NCBI GenBank assembly: GCA_028015205.1
Contig: CM051517.1
Span: 53,691,455 to 53,755,454 of the forward strand
DNA from: Mytilisepta virgata
Taxonomy: Eukaryota; Mollusca; Bivalvia; Mytilida; Mytilidae
Length of the DNA: 64,000 bases
Reading direction: 5' to 3'
The notes beneath the pieces are model-generated. The model saw only the letters and a program-made list of their open reading frames with translations, had not been told where the DNA came from and ran no database searches. A program made the translations under genes and the position numbers. This document shows, piece by piece, positions 10,801 through 24,210 of this stretch. The first letter of the stretch is position 1. Each line of letters opens with the position of its first letter.

Positions 10801-11498
10801 AGGTGATTATTGACAGGAAAAAGGTGATATTTATCCCAAATTATCCTTATAGACAAATCAATAGGAAAACTGTAGAGGAATGACCCAGGTTTTAATTTAC
10901 CATAAAAGTGGGGAAAACTGCCTACAATTTATTTGATCATCTTCTGGTTACTCACAATCTTTACGAAGTTAAAAAATGAAACCTTTTCAACTTAATGACT
11001 GGTATATTGCAGACCAGTATTAAATTTAAATGAAAATCAGATTTTTAACGAATAAAAAAAATTAAAAGTGTACGACCTTATACCGAATTTGCTGAATCAT
11101 AGTATTATATACCTGCCAGGATTTCGAATGTAGTTTGGGACTGAGATGTGTAGTTAGATGGTTTGAGGATTTTTGTTAACTCATTGTTATGTCGTAAAAT
11201 TTATCGTAAAGTTAGGGCATCGGAAAAGGAAAACATGTATAAGTGTCCGGACAATGCTAATGATAAAAATATGATTCGTGGGGTAAATAACGGCACAATT
11301 TACACTCTCTTTTGGGTGAAATGATCATATGCCTTCTTTAAAGAAGATACCCTAATATTTAGGTTTGGAAAGGGGGTTGCAAGAAGAATATTCCTAAGAA
11401 TATTTTGCTGTCTACAGAGGGCTAACTTTATTTTTAAAAAGCATAATTTGACCCAATTTAATATTAAATACTGTTATTTTTAGCACTGCGTGCCTTTT
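10801..11498. other. No gene recognised
   Basis: AT-rich sequence between the truncated PLE and the next repeat. Minus-strand frames here do not continue the RT. Confidence 0.55.
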
Positions 11499-12141
11499 TA
11501 TACTCCCATCGTAGACAGGACGTATTATGGTATACCAATGTCAGTCCGTCCATCTGTCGTTTTGTCAACACTTCGTACCATAACTCAAATTTGCTTCAAT
11601 AAATTCTCACTAAATTTTAATACAACTCTAGGATTGACGGAAGAAAGCTCCCGTTCGATTTTGACGATTTTTACTTTCGTAATTCAGGAGTTATGGGACT
11701 TGTATTGTCTAAATATAAGCAATTTTTCACATGTAGCGCACTAACTTGAGTGTGTCGTGATTGATTTTCTTCAAACTTTAACACATTATCACAAATGATG
11801 GTCTGAGGGTCTGTGTACCTTTTGGCGATTTTAATTTTTGTCGTTTCAGAGTTATGGCACTTACATTGTCCAAATATAAGCAATTTTTCGAATTTCGCGC
11901 ATGAACTCGAGTACGCCTTGACTGGTTTTCTTCAAACGTTAACAAATTATTACAAATGATGGTCTGAGGGTCTGTATATTTTTTGACGATTTTCACTTTT
12001 TTCATTCCAGAGTTATGGGACTTTGATTGTCCAATGAAAAACAATTTTTCACATGTCGCACCCTAACTCCAGTACTCCTTAAAACTTCATAGCTGTTGTT
12101 GGGGACGGGCATATCATGCGCGTAAGGCGTAGCAGTTTATT
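11499..12141 (+). mobile_element. Hairpin-headed (HINE-like) element, family E, with 161-bp central repeats
   Basis: It begins near TATACTCCCATCGTAGACAG, a degenerate head hairpin, followed by GGACGTATTATGGTATACCA and CCGTCCATC. The centre is a tandem repeat: GAGTTATGG recurs at 11688, 11849 and 12010 (period 161 bp). The end has GGGGACGGGCATAT, the inverse of the expected head, then a short imperfect hairpin (ATGCGCGTAAGGCGTAG) and a T-rich end. Minus-strand frames of 70-88 codons here are just the tandem repeat read through. Confidence 0.6.
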
Positions 12142-12953
12142 ACCAGTCTTTTTCTAAGTCCATCCTTAGGAAGATGATTTTAGGATAGCATTGATTTACT
12201 TTGTAGGATTATCTTAACATGATCATAAGGGTGTCTTAAGATATATAAGATATATTTAAGAATATAACTCAATCAGGATTCTAATTAACATGTTTAACAT
12301 ATTCGACTGTTTGATATGTTTTAGGAAAATTTTGAAGGATTATTTTGAGTTGCAGATTTTTTTTCATTAAGAATACTACACTGGCTTTTCAGCTATTTGT
12401 TTTTATTTCACTTAAAAATTAGAACAGATAATTACATAATCGATGTAATACAATTCCTTTACACTACAGATCTAAATCTTCTATATGCAGAATAGATCCA
12501 AATCCTATAACCGAAAAAAAGATAACGTGAAAAATAATTCAACTGAAGAGCTATTACTGTTTATTTCATAAATATCAGAGTTTCATATTTTTTGCATCAA
12601 TGTCAGGCTAATAGCAAGTTTCTTCATTTATTATCTATTTTTCGATATCGCATTTAACCAATACCAATATATTTGCTCTTGTCCAAACGTTTACATGTAA
12701 TAGGAATTGACACAAAATACGCTTGAATACGTTGATGTTGATTATTATTGGACTGCCTGAAAACCTCTATTATCATGTTTAATCCTTTGGAATGTTGTCT
12801 CATTAGAGCATGCAACATATCTTTCGAAAATCCATATAGATTGTTATGTAACAAGAATAAACAAGATTTCAAGATATATAATCATTATTAAAAATACATT
12901 AAGGGATAAATAATATACGATAACAAGTTAATGCATCTTTTTCCTTTTTTTTT

Positions 12954-12992
<39 letters not shown>

Positions 12993-13218
12993 AATAACGA
13001 ATCCTCAGTTTTGCACAAGGTTTAAAAAGTTGAAGGCAAGAAAAAAATAATAATAGCAACCCATAATTATAAAGAATATAAAAATTAGAACAGATTATTA
13101 CATAATCCATAAGACCATAACGTGTAATCCTAAAAAAAATCTTGGCACAGAGCTTCGTAGTGGGATACATTCCTTAGTATGTAAAGCTTTTATATGTTAT
13201 CATTGAATCTCTTAAAGT
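12142..13218. other. No gene recognised; long poly(T) tract
   Basis: Contains a T-rich tract at about 12943-12991. Read on the other strand it yields a lysine-run frame with no meaning. Nothing else was recognised. Confidence 0.6.
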
Positions 13219-13622
13219 ATAGCCCTTTCCAGAAACTCATTTCGGAATCACGATTCTGACTCTAAAATTATAATTTGAGGCAAGTTATTTCCCTTGCTGG
13301 GATGTAGTGCTGGTTCGCTGCAATGAAGAGTAAAGGACAAACTGTTTTTAAAACTTGTTAATTTGCACGTAATGTTTGGTTTATATAAATTTGAGAACTA
13401 CTTACGATCTTTTTGCTTCCAACAGACGTGTAATCAAACTTGATTATAGAGCTGGAAATATTTGTATATCAAAGTAATAAATGATTCTATTTACTTCCTG
13501 CCGGTTGCTCTGCACTGCAGCGAACCAGTACTACGTTCAAGCAAGGGTAATACCTTGCTTCAAATTTATAATTTTAAAGTCAGAATCGAGATTCCGAAAT
13601 GAGTTTCTGAAAAGGGCTATAT
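13219..13622. mobile_element. 404-bp MITE with about 108-bp inverted ends
   Basis: The left end TATAGCCCTTTCCAGAAACT and right end AGTTTCTGAAAAGGGCTATA are inverses. Pairing continues through CTCATTTCGGAATC and AAATTATAATTT to TGGTTCGCTGCA / TGCAGCGAACCA. Arms span 13219-13326 and 13510-13622 with about 85-90% identity by eye. A TA at each outer edge suggests a Tc1/mariner-type target, but no transposase is present. The frame at 13481-13732 crosses the right arm and is not a gene. Confidence 0.75.
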
Positions 13623-14450
13623 TGAATATTCAAAATTATTCTAAGTTTAGGCCCAAATCTAGATCATACGATTTTAAGCCTAGAGAGTTGAAAAGTAATG
13701 AACAATTCTTCCAAATTTTATCTCGACTCTGAAAATGGTTAAATGCAATCAAGAAGTGTAAAAAAACCTCCTCTCTAAATATTTTGCAAGAATCATCAGA
13801 AATATCTTACAGTAATATTATTTTCATTTCAAACATAAAACAGAAACTCTAAAGATCGCATGGGCAACTTCTGAAAACAAATACAGGGGTCAGAAAGTCC
13901 ATATTCTTATTATTTATTTTACTGTAGAGTAAAAAAAATTATAAGACTGTATTTGTCGGTTCTGCATTTTGTTACATTTTATAATTACGTTAATTAAAGA
14001 ATGCATGCATCTGCATCAAAATATAAAGTAATCTACAGGGGATAAGCATACTGGAAAACTGACTATCATTCCAGTAATAAGTTTCATGTTTGAACACTTA
14101 ATTGAAGTATAACAATCAGCCTAATTAAACCAGTGTCAAACGCAAGAAGATAAAGGGAAACGTCCAAATTTTAAGACACTACGAACTACAATAGTATACG
14201 CTGAAAAGTTAAGTTAAACTGAAGAGATAAATTTCCAAGGAATGCAAGTAAAACGTCACACTACCCAAACTGCCACACTTTGTACTGTTTAGGGTATTAC
14301 GTGTCTACATCAAACTAGAATACAATATTTTAAGTAATTTTATAGACCTTCATATCTAAATTTATAGTTCAAACGTGGTCTTTCGTGGTAAATGTTATAA
14401 ATGGATCATTAATATCATTATCGAATTATTTAAATTTTTAAATGTTATTC
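13623..14450. other. No gene recognised
   Basis: AT-rich sequence without a recognisable repeat or frame. Confidence 0.55.
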
Positions 14451-14725
14451 AGTGGCACTGTGGTGGGTGCTGTTGACGGAGCAGGACATGCTTACCCTTC
14501 CGGAGCAACTGATGCCACTCCCGTTTTTTATGGGAGTTCTCATTGAGAGTGCTTTATTTTCTGTGTCTTGTTCTAGTTTTGTGTATTGTATTATACGTTT
14601 ATTATTCTTTTAGTTTGTCGCGTCTGTTTTGTTGTGTTCTATTCTCCTTACTTTGTCTTTTCCTTGGACTTCGAATCTGTGGAGTTTTCCTACTGTCTTG
14701 TCGCTTCGGTATTTTTTGCCGATAA
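14451..14725 (+). mobile_element. Diverged 3' tail of a Penelope-like element
   Basis: The order of phrases matches the tails at 5386 and 34290: a pyrimidine-poor lead, then GCTTACCCTTCCGGAGCAAC, then CCCGTTTTTTATGGG, then a long T-rich stretch (TGTCTTGTTCTAGTTTTGTG). Sequence identity is modest, so this is an old copy or a different subfamily. The plus-strand frame at 14543-14725 is low-complexity and not a gene. Confidence 0.5.
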
Positions 14726-16355
14726 TTAATTCATACATTTTTTTTATAATTTATTTATGCTTTCAAAAGTATCACTGAAAACCATTGATGTCATAGGGCG
14801 GCATCATTATATTGCAAATTACAGTAAAAACGTTTTAAAGTTCTTATGCGTAGTGTAAAATAATTTGCACAGGACATCTGCAATTAATATTCTTTTAAAC
14901 TGCTTATATATATGAATAAGAAAATAACAGTTTTTAAGATCAATACAGATGGTTGAATATTCTACGCGACAAAAATCGTGTATCATGTGAGTTTTACCTA
15001 CTTCTCATGTTAATCGCGTGCGTAAATCGTGCGGATTACATGTATCTGCATATGCATGCACATCTTCACTATTTCCATAAACACTCTGCAAAGTTTCAAA
15101 TCTCTATGTGGAGTTGCTTACAAAATATTGTTACTCTACATACACAATTGTAATAAAAAAAATTCTATGTTCCACAACATAGAAAACCTGAAAAAGTTCT
15201 TCAAATGGCATTATATTCACACCTTCAATATGTACAATAAGATTCTTAAAGTTTCAAAGATCTGGGCTAAAAGATCACACACACAATTGGTAATCTTTTT
15301 TCTCCGCCCGCAACCCGGCATAAAGATTGGGAAATAAAATAATAACAATTCTCCATAACTGTTAGTTTACTTTATTCGCTGGTTCATGTACAATGTATGT
15401 GAACATCAACATGGTTTTGTTTCATATTTAACCTTCTCCTTAACTGCGTCAATATATATATATAAATACATTTTCCTTTTCAAAAGAATTTTTCTGTATC
15501 ACTGATTGTGTGTGTGGGTGGGGGGTGGGGGGTGGGGGTACAAATGTTGTGTGCGCAACTAATTCATCTTTTGTTGAGATTTTCTTCATATTTTGTATCA
15601 TGTGGACATGAACTGAACAGGGGCATATACTAGTCAACAAAAGTAACGATTCATGAGTTCGGAACCAAATATCTTGATAATTCCTTAAAAAAAACTTAAG
15701 TATGAGGGCAACAGTTGTTTGCTAATTCATTCCTTGATCTAATGCGTCTCATTTTGAAATTTGGATAAAACTTGAAATGGTGGAAAATGGAAATTTCCAC
15801 AAGAGGGGTAAATTAACTTTGCGGAAAATCGAGAAGAAAATCTACAAACATTTGGTAAAATGAAAATCCAGTGGCTGAAATCAGTAGAAAAACTCAAACT
15901 TTTGTCACACAGACATCTTGATTCACATAACAGGGTAAAAATACTGATTTTATAATTTTGGGTTGAAAAATGTTATTTGTGAAATCTCAAAAATTGGAAA
16001 TTTTTATTTCAAATTTTTTGCACAAAATCCATGCTTTTGATGAGAAAACAATCTACTATAAATATCAGACGTGTGGGTTTATTGTTCTGCTTAGTACAGC
16101 TATTTGAAATTAAGAATATATGAAAAATGCATTACCCTGTATCGTTTCTTTTGTTGACTATTATAATTAACCTTTGATCGATTTTTCCAAGCGTTATTGT
16201 GCTTTTCATATCTTTTTTTGTGTGAATATAATGTTTAAGCAACCAGTCATTCATCTTTTGGCAGATTTTGTTTTATATTTGATATTGCAGGTGGGGATAA
16301 CCTGAACATTGCCTTTTTCATATGTTTTGACTGAATACCTTGTTTACACATCTAG
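14726..16355. other. No gene recognised; G-rich simple repeat
   Basis: Holds a (GGGGGTG)n-like tract at about 15511-15538 and otherwise ordinary AT-rich sequence. No coding signature. Confidence 0.55.
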
Positions 16356-16577
16356 TTAGTAAAGTCAAGAAATACTAAAGGAATATTCGAAGGAGGGGGA
16401 AATTGAAACAACTGACAAACTCCGGATAACAACGAAGACAAGACCAAACCAATACATGCACTACAATTAAGAACTAAAAACATATGAACAACGTAGACCC
16501 CGCAAAAAAAACGGCGGTAGACTCATGTGCTCCGGAAAATTAAGCAGTCTCTACTTCCTGCAAAACACCCGCCATGC
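16356..16577 (-). mobile_element. 3' tail of a Penelope-like element, 5'-truncated
   Basis: About 220 bp closely matching 5386-5600: TAAAGTCAAGAAATACTAAA at the left (3' end of the element), then GACAAGACCAAACCAATACA, then GTAGACTCATGTGCTCCGGA, and CACCCGCCATG at the truncation point. The homology ends abruptly at about 16577. No coding part is retained. Confidence 0.8.
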
Positions 16578-17800
16578 ATCTATTGATGGATTTTGTCCAT
16601 ATTTGGTATCATGGTTGGACATGGCCTAAAGATGCCCATATTCCAATTTCATGTCGATTGATTTTTGCAAGTGTTATTGCCCTTTTTATATTTTGTATTT
16701 GATATATTGTGGTTGAGCATTTTTTGTTCACATTTTGAAAGATTGGTAGCAAGCAGAGATTTTCTGTTTCCATTTTATTACTCAAAGCTGTTTTTACTAA
16801 CTCCATAGTGAATTAAATTTTAGCGAATCCGTCCTTTCATATCGATATCACTATAAAGAGAAATCAAAATCTTGAACCTCGGGTATTAATCAAAATGGTG
16901 AAATTTCAATTATTTGGTTTCCTCTGGTTTTCATAAATCTATCATTTTTGGTTACATTTATTATACTTTGTGGCATGGGAGAATAATCATGCTTCGATAT
17001 TATTTTGATGCACTGTAGCACCAGTTGGCCACATCTTATGTCTCATTAGCAGGCCAATGGCCGAAACGTTACATTTATAAACCATAATTATGTTGAGGAT
17101 AAGATTCAAATCCAAAATGAAGAAAAAAGTAAAAATCAAAAACTGTCTATGGACATATCCATAGAAAATAATATTCATTAGTTTCCAAACCTTTATGTAA
17201 ACCAAACATTTAAATAAAGGGGACGCCAAAAACCGTTTAATGGCAGAGTTATACTCCTTACTTTCCGAACAGCTCATAACATTTTCTATATTGTACAAGT
17301 ATAATTTTAGTTACTTTTTTGAATTTTTTTACTTTTGTTTAGGCATCCTCTATTGAACAAAAAAATTTGTTTCTAAAACATATATTGTATATGTTAGCTT
17401 CTTGTGGCCTATACAGTTTAATTGTCGCAATAAAATTCTCAAGATATAAAAATATATTTTGATTTAGAGTTGTAGACATATTGTTATTCATTGAGGTATG
17501 TTTTTCAGAAAGATAAAAATAACAACAAAAAGTCTTTTGAAGTGCAAAAATGTATATTACAATCCTTAACCTCGTCTGCTTTCATAAATGGCATCTGTTT
17601 CTAACATATTTCCAGCGATACCAATATTAACAGACAAATACTCTTTACCATAATAAGCCTGATTACATAACACGGTTAAAATATTAAACGTAAGTGTCAA
17701 ACGATTATAAGAATTTATAATATGGTGTCCATACTAAATATAGCTTTATTAATACGTACCCGAGTTTCCAGTAAATTTGTAATGCAAATAAACGAGTTAG
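16578..17800. other. No gene recognised
   Basis: AT-rich sequence. A phrase near 17040 (TGTCTCATTAGCAGGCC) resembles a segment near 50390 in the ribozyme family, but no catalytic core is preserved here. Confidence 0.5.
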
Positions 17801-17807
17801 CATAATA

Positions 17808-18160
17808 TTGTATTTTCAAGGTGAATTTCATGGATTAGAAAATTATTTAGTTAGACTACCAGAGCATTTGCATATCTGGATAACAAAATTCAGAACTTCA
17901 AATTTACGTATACCTATAGAAACTAGTAGATGGTATAACATACCAAAAGCCGATAGAATCTGTAACTTATACTTACAAGGTATTGGTGATGAGTTCCATT
18001 TATTATTTTTCTGTAAAATTCAAATTATACTTAACCTTAGAAATAAATACTTACCAAATTATTATAAAACTAATACAAACATGAAGAAGATGGAAGGACT
18101 TCTTTCTATTTGCAACACAGAACTGTATAAGAAGTTGTCTGTTTTCATTAAAAAAAACGT
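17808..18160 (+). pseudogene. C-terminal fragment of a non-LTR retrotransposon (LINE) ORF2
   Basis: Within a 181-codon frame, residues LRIPIETSRWYNIPKADRIC and then GDEFHLLFFC resemble the zinc-finger-like region at the end of LINE reverse-transcriptase proteins (RIPxExxRWxxIP, C-x-x-C, GDExHxLxxC). One of the expected cysteines is replaced: ICNLY where ICNLC would be usual. The conserved part ends around KKLSVFIKK (about 18160); the rest of the frame to 18353 is probably 3' tail. There is no RT domain upstream, so this is a 5'-truncated dead copy. Confidence 0.65.
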
Positions 18161-20621
18161 GTATTTTTTTCTAAAACTGAATTATATGTCTCTTCATTTT
18201 GATTGTTCTACTATGTACAGTATATTGGTTTACATCACCTCACGTTTATTCCGTCATGTTTGTATATATAGACATTTGTTATATAATGACCTCATGTTAC
18301 GCATATTATCTGTGTCTGGGTGTTATCCAATAACCTGTTCAAACTGTTCATAACATTTTAAATAATAATGCTTAATTCAAACATAATATACAAAGAAAAA
18401 TACTGAATTTAGGCTAATTATTCAGGATTTTTCTATTTTTGATACAGAATTTTGGTAATAGTACCCAACTGATCTTCCTCTATTTGGATCATATCTGGTT
18501 TTTTAATTCAATATTTTAGTTATATTTTTATTTTATTTCTTTATGTCTATTTTGGGTTGCAAATATTTCCCTTGAGAACGCCCATTGAAAATTGAGAATT
18601 GATTGATAGTTGTTTGCTTAATATCCAGTGGCAAATATTTTGTGCTTCTTAAGGACGAGACCCAGTTTTACATTTCATCAAACACAATTCAAATAGGGGT
18701 AGGACGAAACACAAAGGGAAATCAGTTTTTACTGCCACTGTAAAAGGAATGTGAATGGTTGTGTAGGATCAGATAATTTAGCCTTCTATAACGCCTATTA
18801 GCCTACTCTTTTTTGAAAACTACGGAAGGGGTCTATAGCGTTCAGGTATCGTGACATTTTCCAAACACTTTACCAACTGTGGTATTATGACCTGACAGGT
18901 GTCTGCTCTATCCGCCATCTATGGGTAGAGCTCCCGTGATCAATCACAGGTTTCTGCTACATATTTGGAACTGTTTTCTGCTTCCTTACATTCTGTTATA
19001 TTTGACATAACGTCGGACTGTTAACATGTGTTCACAATGAAAAAGAAGACCAATTTAAAATAAGAAATGCTATAAAACTTGATTTTTAAAAACAAATAGA
19101 ATACATTGAAGACCTAGAAATGAAAGACTGTTGTTGAATCAATTATACCAAAATACTAGCAAGAACATTCACAATGTTAGGTTTTACAAACTGGTAGTGA
19201 AAGAACTGTATAAGTTCAAAAGCCATCGGTAAAATGTACAAACTGGATAGACTCTTTTACCGAATACACGTACATATACTCAAAAAATGTTGTTGAAAAC
19301 TGCTAAGAGTGATCCCTCGTCTGCTAAGTTGGAAACCTCGACTTCCGACAATTCTGTCTTTGATTAATTCTTTTTACATCTTCCCGACTTGTTAATTCCT
19401 GTAGAAATTTGTATTATACATGGTATAATATTTATTTCTCTTCCTTCTTCTATTTGTTGATTAGACTGATAGTTCCTGCTTATCCCTTTTCACAAAACAA
19501 TATTTTACAAGCATTGCAAAAAAAGATAAACAAGAACATATTGTATCTGCTTCCTTGAGATTCGTATTCTATGAGATTTTCTAAAATTCCAATGTATAGT
19601 GTGTGATCCTTCCTCTTTGTCTTCTGTTGTAGATGCCAAATTGTCAGCTCCTTTTTTTAAGGCAACGTTGATTCCATATTTTTAAAATCTGTTTAATGTT
19701 GTTAATGAGAAATCGTGTTTGTAGGTATATACGTATGTTGCAAATTGAAATTAAGAATGTAATAATTATATTTTTAAATACCGACATAACAATGCAGGAA
19801 ATAGGTCTTGACTTCATCTGTTGAATCAGAGATTTAAACTCACAATTTAACTATCGTAAAAATGATTTTGAACTCTCCAATATATTACTAAACCTTTTTT
19901 GAGAAAGCAGCTGTTCATTTATTCAGTAAAGAAATTAAAGTCTCTTGTCGTTTAACTTGGTAAAGATAAATTGGTACGAAGCGTACGGAAAGGTCCCATT
20001 GATTGTAAGTTGATACGAACAAAATTATCGTACTAGACAAACGTTAATAGCGTAATAATTAATTTAGATCAACACAACTAACAAACATGGTATCGTTTCT
20101 CAAAGTTCAGATGAAAGTATTTCACGTTTTACAATAACAAGTTATTTAGACGTAAAGATACCTTGTATAAATGTTGTTTTTTTTTTTATTTTCTTAATGG
20201 AAATTTTGAAATAAATTATTAATTGGTTTGTTGATAGATTGAAGATGGAGATTTGAGTTTACCTGATCTAGTAACATTACGACAGAACTAAAAAAAAAAA
20301 ACAAACACCAGCAATCTTTGGTATACTTGTTACATGTAACAGACATCTAGCTATAGCTAATTCTTGATCTAAACAACAAAGGGTAAATTATGACATATCA
20401 ATCCACGCAACCCAACAGGCAAAACCCTGGACAAAGCATAACATAATATAAAAAAGTACAAAATAAACATCAACACAACAGAGTAAGTATAGTCTGTACA
20501 GACACTTTAAAGTTAACAAAACATAATACAAAAGCCAATTCAGTGTGATACCTAAAAAGGGTAACCGATTTCTGGGACTGCAAACATAATTCAGATAGAA
20601 GGGCATGAATGTGCTCTTTTG
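18161..20621. other. No gene recognised
   Basis: AT-rich sequence without recognisable coding or repeat structure apart from short homopolymers. Confidence 0.55.
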
Positions 20622-21003
20622 AAGGATGATGGCTGGTCTAATAGGAAATAAATAGGTGTTTTAGTTTGAGAGAACATATGAATAGTAAACAAATAAGTTA
20701 GAAAAAAAATATAGGTTCATGTGCTCAGTTTAGAGCTATAAAGCCTTGAAATTTTGCAAGAAATAGGTTTGTCTGGATTTTTCATTGTCTTTGCATTGGC
20801 AACTTCAGTGTCTCAAAAATATATGAAAAAAAATAAAAAGGATTTCATAAAATTTTGTCAAATACCATTTTAAGGTATATATGATAGATAAAAGAAAAAG
20901 TGGGGGTTCATAGGCAAAAAATTTAAATGTTTAAGAAATGGATAAAACCCGAGGATTCCGAAAGTCTGACAAAAAGACCAAAACATGACCAGCGAACATC
21001 CTT
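20622..21003. mobile_element. About 390-bp MITE, copy 1
   Basis: Begins AAGGATGATGGCTGGTCTAA and ends GACCAGCGAACATCCTT, an inverted terminus of about 17 bp. The interior is shared with copies at 35302 and 48416 (for example TTGAGAGAACATATGAATAG and CCCGAGGATTCCGAAA). The right flank completes TTAA; the left flank reads TTGAA, a probable mutation of TTAA. Confidence 0.85.
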
Positions 21004-22585
21004 AACTGTAAACAGCTGCTAGTCATATACTGTCGCTCTATTAAACGAAATAGTCAGAAATAGTATTCTCATAAAGGTTTTAATGCTATATCGTCACGGA
21101 GTTCAATATAAATCGGCAGTATTCATGAGAGGCCAGTATTAATTTAAAGTATCCGTGTCACTGGGAGAAAGAGCTTGCATTATAAACCCCCTTTTCTATT
21201 TTCTTTATAAAAATACCATAGGTGTATACCATGAATATAGACCCTAACGCCATCTCTACTAACTCTGAATCTGTCACCAACATTCATGAATTTCAATCTT
21301 GAAAATTGTATTTAATATCGTAGACCAGTTTCATTGTCCTTCAAGTAAATGTAGCACATGTAGTCTGAACAATTGTGACCAAAAAAATATGTACTGATTT
21401 CGGAGATTTACTTATCTTGATTAAGTGTATAAGCTAAAGAATATCAGATATATTAAATGATGTGGAAAACATTTTGTCCAATCTCAAGTTAAAATAGATT
21501 TACATTGATTTAGAAGACATGGAACTAGCAACACCACAGCCCACAGTGAAATCATAGAGAAATAGATCATAATAGTATTTAACATATACGTGTAATGATA
21601 TCCAATGTTGTTTTATTTAAAAAGATGAAATTGTAAATTGCATCAACCCCAAATTAATTTCATACCCTTACCAGCCTGTCGAGATTAGTTAAATTTATAT
21701 CCAATGTAAATGTGATGACAAAGAAATTAGTAAACAGACACGATCACGAGGGAGATAAGAATTTAATTACTTTTTTTTTTTTTTTTTTGACTGAGCACCG
21801 ACACAAAGGTTAAACATTTTAGAATAGTTGCAGAATATATACTTTTTTCTTAAACTCGTTAAACGATTGTGAGTAAATAAGGTTTGAGATAAAATTACAT
21901 GAACCACTGACGACAGAAATTTAACAATCAGGCTTAGAATATAAATGGGTTTGAATAGAAATAAAATAAAACATATTTTATTAACCGACATACGATGAAT
22001 GGGCGTACACAAATTTTATTCAACTGGAGGCAAAAACCTTTTTGCAACAATAATCATTAGGTATTTTCATGAACAGAAACATAAACAGGTGTTTATTTTA
22101 TATGATAGTTCCAATATGACCCCATTCAATAATGATAGGAGAAAACTAGGTTTAATGTAAGGTCAAAATTTGAACTGCTTCAAAGACATATAATTCCATA
22201 GTGAATGCTTTATGTACGAGAAAGATTAAAGAAAATTGATGTGTGATAGACAATATTGGCAAAACAATCAATGAATCAAAATAAATCCACCATACAAACT
22301 GAAATAAATAAAACATAGATATTACAGGTTATATGCTTATTGTATGAAATGTTGTATTTATTTAAGATTTGTGATTATTTTGGAGTTTCTGATGAATGGA
22401 ACGTGTACACCCTGTTGAAGACACTTATGTAATCAATTTTCCACCGATTTCAATCTGATATTGTCTAATTGGCGGTTACCCCATATCCCGTTATTCTAGT
22501 ACGATATTCATCTTCGGCGATACAGTAAGTATACTTGTTAGATCTGCGAGGTGATTATTAAACCAATTATAATCGTCTTAATTAC
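21004..22585. other. No gene recognised; poly(T) at about 21771-21789
   Basis: AT-rich with a T-run. Minus-strand frames here are low-complexity and do not look coding. Confidence 0.55.
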
Positions 22586-22798
22586 AAAATAACAATCCAA
22601 AGATACTAATATTAGATACAGTAAATTTATACTATGCTGTATACGACGCATTTCAAGGAGTTACCTCTCATCAGCAGCATTAAAACCGAAATATTTGGAA
22701 GACCAAAAACCAAACTTATATGAAACAAGAAGTACTCATAACCATAAAATACCGAAACAGAAAGTCAAATTTCAGCTAAGGAGATCTACCATGTGCAA
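22586..22798 (-). mobile_element. Retrozyme-like repeat fragment, subfamily G, minus strand
   Basis: This stretch is the reverse complement of about 40938-41149, from the CACATGGTAGATCTCC segment through the hammerhead to the AACAATCC end. It is a single partial unit carrying one intact ribozyme motif (22634-22680). Flanks do not repeat the unit, so it is not a dimer. Confidence 0.75.
22634..22680 (-). ncRNA. Hammerhead ribozyme motif (subfamily G)
   Basis: Read on the minus strand, helix I ATGCTG / CAGCAT is perfect. The core CTGATGA is followed by helix II GAGG / CCTT with loop TAACT, then GAAA, and helix III ATGC / GTAT with loop GTC. Predicted self-cleavage follows the A at 22640 (minus strand). 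The sequence is identical to the two motifs at 40677 and 41055. Confidence 0.75.
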
Positions 22799-24207
22799 AT
22801 ATTTTAATTTTCTCTTTTCCTAGATATGTTTCATATGTTTGTTTGAATCCTTACTGCTGTTGTACACCTCAAAGTTGATTTGCTACTGTCGTATATGTGT
22901 TGCATGTCTCTATGATGATGTTTTGAATAGAACAAAATTAATGTCATAAAGTTCCAAGGAATGGCTACTTTTCCTCCGAGGCTTCGTCAAAGGGCTTTAT
23001 AGAATGTATGTGAAACATTTATTTTTGCATGACGGTTTTTAAGGTTTTCACCTTTTTATAATAATTGTCTCTGTGATATTCCTGTTGCCTGTTGTATTTC
23101 TAATTTTATTGTCCGTGGCTTGTTTGTTTGTCTTTGTCATTTAACCTTAAGCATTTTTTTTTGCCTCAAGCATAGATAATGAAATATGCCTATTTTGTGC
23201 ATTATAATTTATATCTTAAAATATCTTTTATTAACTTGTTCAAATATTATCCTTTCACTCATCTATTTTCTGTCTTGTACATAAAGCATTCACTGTTGAA
23301 TTGTATGTTTTTAAAAACAACTCTACCTTTTTGAAATAATATGTCTATTAAAAGTATTGAATTGCGTAATAACAGGACTATATTTCAAAGAAAGTATAAA
23401 ATATAATATGCCTGTTAATTGTAGTTATCTAAATGACAATTCCAGTTTGCCAACAGCTGATTATTTAAAAATTTCAAATCTATAGAGATAAGGTTTCATA
23501 TTTCACCGTTTTTATATTACAAACATAATGTTCATTCTATGTTAAATTTCTAAATTAAAATACTAGTATGTAAGAATTGTTTGTGGCTCATTTATATCTT
23601 ATAATTAGGATTGAAAAGGTTTCTTGAATAAAATTCTATATCTTTTTGAGTGCGATAAAGCTTTAAAACTTTTATTTTAATTTTTCACATTACCTATTTC
23701 TTAAATCATGTACATGTATATATAGCCAATTAACAGTGAAACAAAACAAAAAACATTGTATTTTAATATTCTTAAATGTCATAAATGATAATTCAACGAG
23801 CATCGAACAGGCGAGGAATGTCAACTTACTGGACACGAGATTGCAACGACCTGAAAAATAAGTGTACGGCTAAAAATATCGCTGACAAAGGCCTAGGCTG
23901 TAGACTGATAACAACGCATAGAAAAATAACTTAATTTCTTAAATTAATAATACATGTAATAAAGTAGTCTACTCCAGTCAAGTAATTATATAACTCGCCC
24001 AGTATCCTATTTTTAGAAATTTATTTTTTCCACAAAGTCACAATCGAATCATTACAGATGACGTAGGGATGAGATGATCTCTGTATGTTTTTATCGTGAA
24101 GAATTTTTTTTAATATATGTACATGTATCTGATGTCACTGATATAATTTTACCTATATAAAATTTACCTTTATAATATACTGCGTATATCTTTTATGAAT
24201 GCAATGT
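22799..24207. other. No gene recognised
   Basis: AT-rich sequence without recognisable features. Confidence 0.55.
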
Positions 24208-24210
24208 TTA

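Noticed and set aside
11671..12044. Two similar minus-strand frames (70 and 88 codons)
   Set aside because: They are consecutive 161-bp tandem monomers, similar because of the repeat.
12928..13170. Frame with a long lysine run
   Set aside because: It is a poly(T) tract read on the opposite strand.
17030..17075. Possible hammerhead remnant (CTAATGAGACATAAG on the minus strand)
   Set aside because: There is no GAAA and no helix II, so it cannot be called a ribozyme.
22388..22410. CTGATGA outside the ribozyme family
   Set aside because: No GAAA at the right distance and no pairing flanks; the heptamer is expected by chance several times in 64 kb.
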